DNA of 6,179 nucleotides, taken from CAVHXA01 sp963639765 (GTDB lineage Bacteria; Bacillota; Clostridia; Oscillospirales; Oscillospiraceae). Positions 5,196-6,179 of the stretch are shown here, in pieces (the first letter of the stretch is position 1; each line of letters opens with the position of its first letter). The position numbers and the translations under genes are program-made. The notes under the pieces are model-generated. The model ran no database searches, was not told the origin of the DNA, and saw nothing but the letters and a program-made list of their open reading frames with translations. The stretch spans positions 1 through 6,179 of the forward strand of contig CAVHXA010000097.1 in NCBI GenBank assembly GCA_963639765.1, written 5' to 3'.

Positions 5196-5616
5196 TATTT
5201 TTTATGTATGCAGCCTGATCGAATACATTGCCCGCAAAACAAAGAACCATCGGCAGGATGTGATTCGTTGCTTTTCCAAAAAGGACATTGAGCGTCAAAT
5301 TTATGATGCCGAGGTAAACCACTGCCTTTCCTTTGAACAGGTTTCGGAAGAACTGATTGATTGGTTTAACATCCCGGACGGTAATTTTGATACCGTAGCC
5401 GAGTGCCGCTACAAAGTTCCTTCTGCAACTTCCATCGGGATGCTGTATCAGGGATTGGTGCTGTCCACCATGAAGAACGATGATGCAGCACAGGCAATCA
5501 TTGATGTTTTCTCTTCGTTCATCACAGATGAGATTTCCGACTTCAATTCCAATGTCTATTATACCAACCCCGATTATCTGCGCTGCTCCTATCTGGAGGG
5601 CGAGATGCTTGCTTAA
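5173..5616 (+). CDS. DUF3791 protein, predicted antitoxin partner of DUF3990
   Basis: A 147-aa, probably cytoplasmic protein. Residues 1 to about 75 match DUF3791: IFYVCSLIEYIARKTKNHRQ (9-28), DIERQIYDAEVNHCLSFEQV (38-57) and a tail of the type 'W-F-N-I-P-D-G-N-F-D'. Residues 85-147 form a second segment (PSATSIGMLYQGLV, IDVFSSFITDEISDFNSNVYY) that is rich in predicted helix and has no name I can give with confidence. DUF3791-only proteins are about half this length, so this is a two-part version. The ATG at 5173 follows GAGAGGAG (5154-5161) at a longish spacing; a GTG at 5161 overlaps that site and is rejected. Coupled by overlap to the DUF3990 gene; a terminator follows 17 nt after the stop. 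The antitoxin role is inferred from the pairing. Confidence 0.8.
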   Translation: MTEKQMNDIFYVCSLIEYIARKTKNHRQDVIRCFSKKDIERQIYDAEVNHCLSFEQVSEELIDWFNIPDGNFDTVAECRYKVPSATSIGMLYQGLVLSTMKNDDAAQAIIDVFSSFITDEISDFNSNVYYTNPDYLRCSYLEGEMLA

Positions 5617-5633
5617 CTGAATTATTTTTCTAT

Positions 5634-5662
5634 GCCGATTGCCAAAAGCAGTCGGCTTTTTT
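5634..5662 (+). terminator. Intrinsic terminator after the DUF3990-DUF3791 cassette
   Basis: GCCGATTGC (5634-5642) pairs with GCAGTCGGC (5648-5656), nine pairs including one T-G, with loop CAAAA, followed by TTTTTTGTTT. Textbook Rho-independent terminator, isolating the cassette from what follows. Confidence 0.9.
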
Positions 5663-5670
5663 GTTTCCAT

Positions 5671-5741
5671 AGCACGATTTTTCACCACGCCAACCTGCTG
5701 CGGTTTGCAGTTTTTTGAACAGTGTCTGCCCAAATCGTGCT
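5671..5741 (+). repeat. Long-armed inverted repeat followed by a T-rich run
   Basis: AGCACGATTT (5671-5680) and AAATCGTGCT (5732-5741) are perfect complements enclosing 51 nt that contain further short complementary pieces (AACC/GGTT, CTGC/GCAG). TTTGTTTTAT follows, so it could act as a second terminator or be a structured leader RNA for the small ORF at 5778. It is the only structure seen in the stretch between the cassette terminator and the recombinase fragment. Confidence 0.55.
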
Positions 5742-5777
5742 TTTGTTTTATCCACCCATACGAAAGGCGGTGCTATT

Positions 5778-5825
5778 ATGCAGCTTCTGACCCACATTAT
5801 TTTTTTTGCATTCCGGTGCCGCTGA
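5778..5825 (+). CDS. Short ORF (15 codons) before the recombinase fragment, possibly its 5' end
   Basis: MQLLTHIIFFAFRCR is preceded by AAAGGCGG about 8 nt upstream, a good ribosome binding site, which suggests the start was once used. Codons 7-10 contain a run of eight T (5800-5807). Slipping back one base there would enter the frame of the recombinase fragment. Otherwise this is either a leader peptide or the first codons of a deleted element gene, like the other truncated starts in the region. No family is recognised. Confidence 0.3.
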   Translation: MQLLTHIIFFAFRCR

Positions 5826-6151
5826 ACGTCCGTAAATGCGCCATCAAGCTACGCGATACCACCGATCAATTCATCTGGGAAAGTCCCAAGACCGGCTTAC
5901 CCTGCAATCCCACCCATTTCCGTGATGTGTTCCGCAAATCTCTGGAAGAAGCTGGCGATGTTCGCTTGCTCACTCCGCATAGCTGCCGCCACACCTATGT
6001 GTCGCAGATGCAGGCGTTGGGCGTGGATATTCAGACCATCCAGAGCATTGTAGGCCATGCCGATACCGAAATGACTGAGCATTATCTCCATGTTCAGGAA
6101 TCCATTCGGCAGAACGCGATTCAGCTTTTTGATGAGGCTTTTTCGGCCTGA
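5810..6151 (+). pseudogene. C-terminal catalytic fragment of a tyrosine recombinase/integrase
   Basis: About 113 codons encode the second half of a phage/transposon-type tyrosine recombinase. Visible active-site pieces are HSCRH (His and second Arg, 5978-5992), the conserved GH in SIVGHAD (6053-6058) and the nucleophile Tyr in EHYLHVQ (6083-6085). The family's N-terminal SAM-like domain and the first catalytic Arg are missing; full integrases are typically 300-400 aa. The frame is open further upstream to about 5639, but that stretch runs through the terminator and hairpin and has no recombinase character. No in-frame start with a ribosome binding site is seen, so I call a fragment. It probably belonged to the element whose remains lie at 3865-4645. 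A complete enzyme could exist only through frameshifting or a sequence error, and even then it would lack the first Arg. Confidence 0.85.
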
Positions 6152-6179
6152 AAGTTATCGCAATTCAACTTTTGATTCG

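Noticed and set aside
5639..5809. Upstream open stretch in frame with the recombinase fragment
   Set aside because: It runs through a terminator and an inverted repeat, is rich in Cys and Phe, and has no recombinase character.
3745..6166. CGCAATTC at 3745-3752 and 6159-6166 as flanking direct repeats of the element
   Set aside because: Eight bases is within chance for this length, the flanks do not extend the match, and the first copy is part of a terminator stem.
1..6179. CRISPR array, tRNA or rRNA genes
   Set aside because: No regularly spaced repeats, cloverleaf-like segments or rRNA-like stretches were seen.

Overview
The window looks like chromosomal DNA from a gut-type Clostridia bacterium (Bacillota, perhaps Oscillospiraceae-like). 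The reasons are the FMN riboswitch/ribU arrangement, AGGAG-type ribosome binding sites, moderate GC content, and remnants of a conjugative element of the Tn1549/CTn kind common in that group. The species cannot be fixed from the sequence. Every supported gene lies on the + strand.

Region 1 (1-3783) is a compact, apparently single transcription unit. It opens with the 3' part of an FMN riboswitch, cut by the window edge, and a strong hairpin. Five tightly packed genes follow: riboflavin transporter S-component ribU, a nitroreductase-family flavoprotein, a PNPOx-like flavin domain fused to a two-cluster ferredoxin, a zinc-type macrodomain, and a class M sirtuin (SirTM). Gaps are 2, 14 and 1 nt, and the last two genes overlap by 50 nt. 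A canonical intrinsic terminator stands at 3743-3783. The macrodomain/SirTM pair is the known module for reversible protein ADP-ribosylation: SirTM adds ADP-ribose and the macrodomain removes it. In the characterised operons it sits beside a lipoyl-carrier protein (GcvH-L) and a lipoate ligase (LplA2). Neither is present here; flavin genes take the neighbouring positions and an FMN riboswitch heads the unit. An FMN-linked ADP-ribosylation operon is the most interesting hypothesis in the window.

Region 2 (about 3800-4660) is a decayed conjugative/mobilisable element. It holds the N-terminal ends of a RepA-like replication initiator, a TnpW-like protein and a Maff2 membrane protein. Each keeps its start codon but loses the rest, with hairpins and a terminator between them.

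Region 3 (4713-5665) is an intact two-gene cassette: a DUF3990 protein of predicted ADP-ribosyltransferase fold overlapping a DUF3791 protein, followed by a terminator. It resembles a toxin-antitoxin pair and begins about 70 nt past the point where Maff2 breaks off.

Region 4 (5666-6179) has a long-armed hairpin, a 15-codon ORF with a good ribosome binding site, and the C-terminal catalytic part of a tyrosine recombinase, consistent with the end of the same element. The window therefore carries two unrelated ADP-ribosylation-type systems within about 2.5 kb, separated by a terminator and mobile-element debris.
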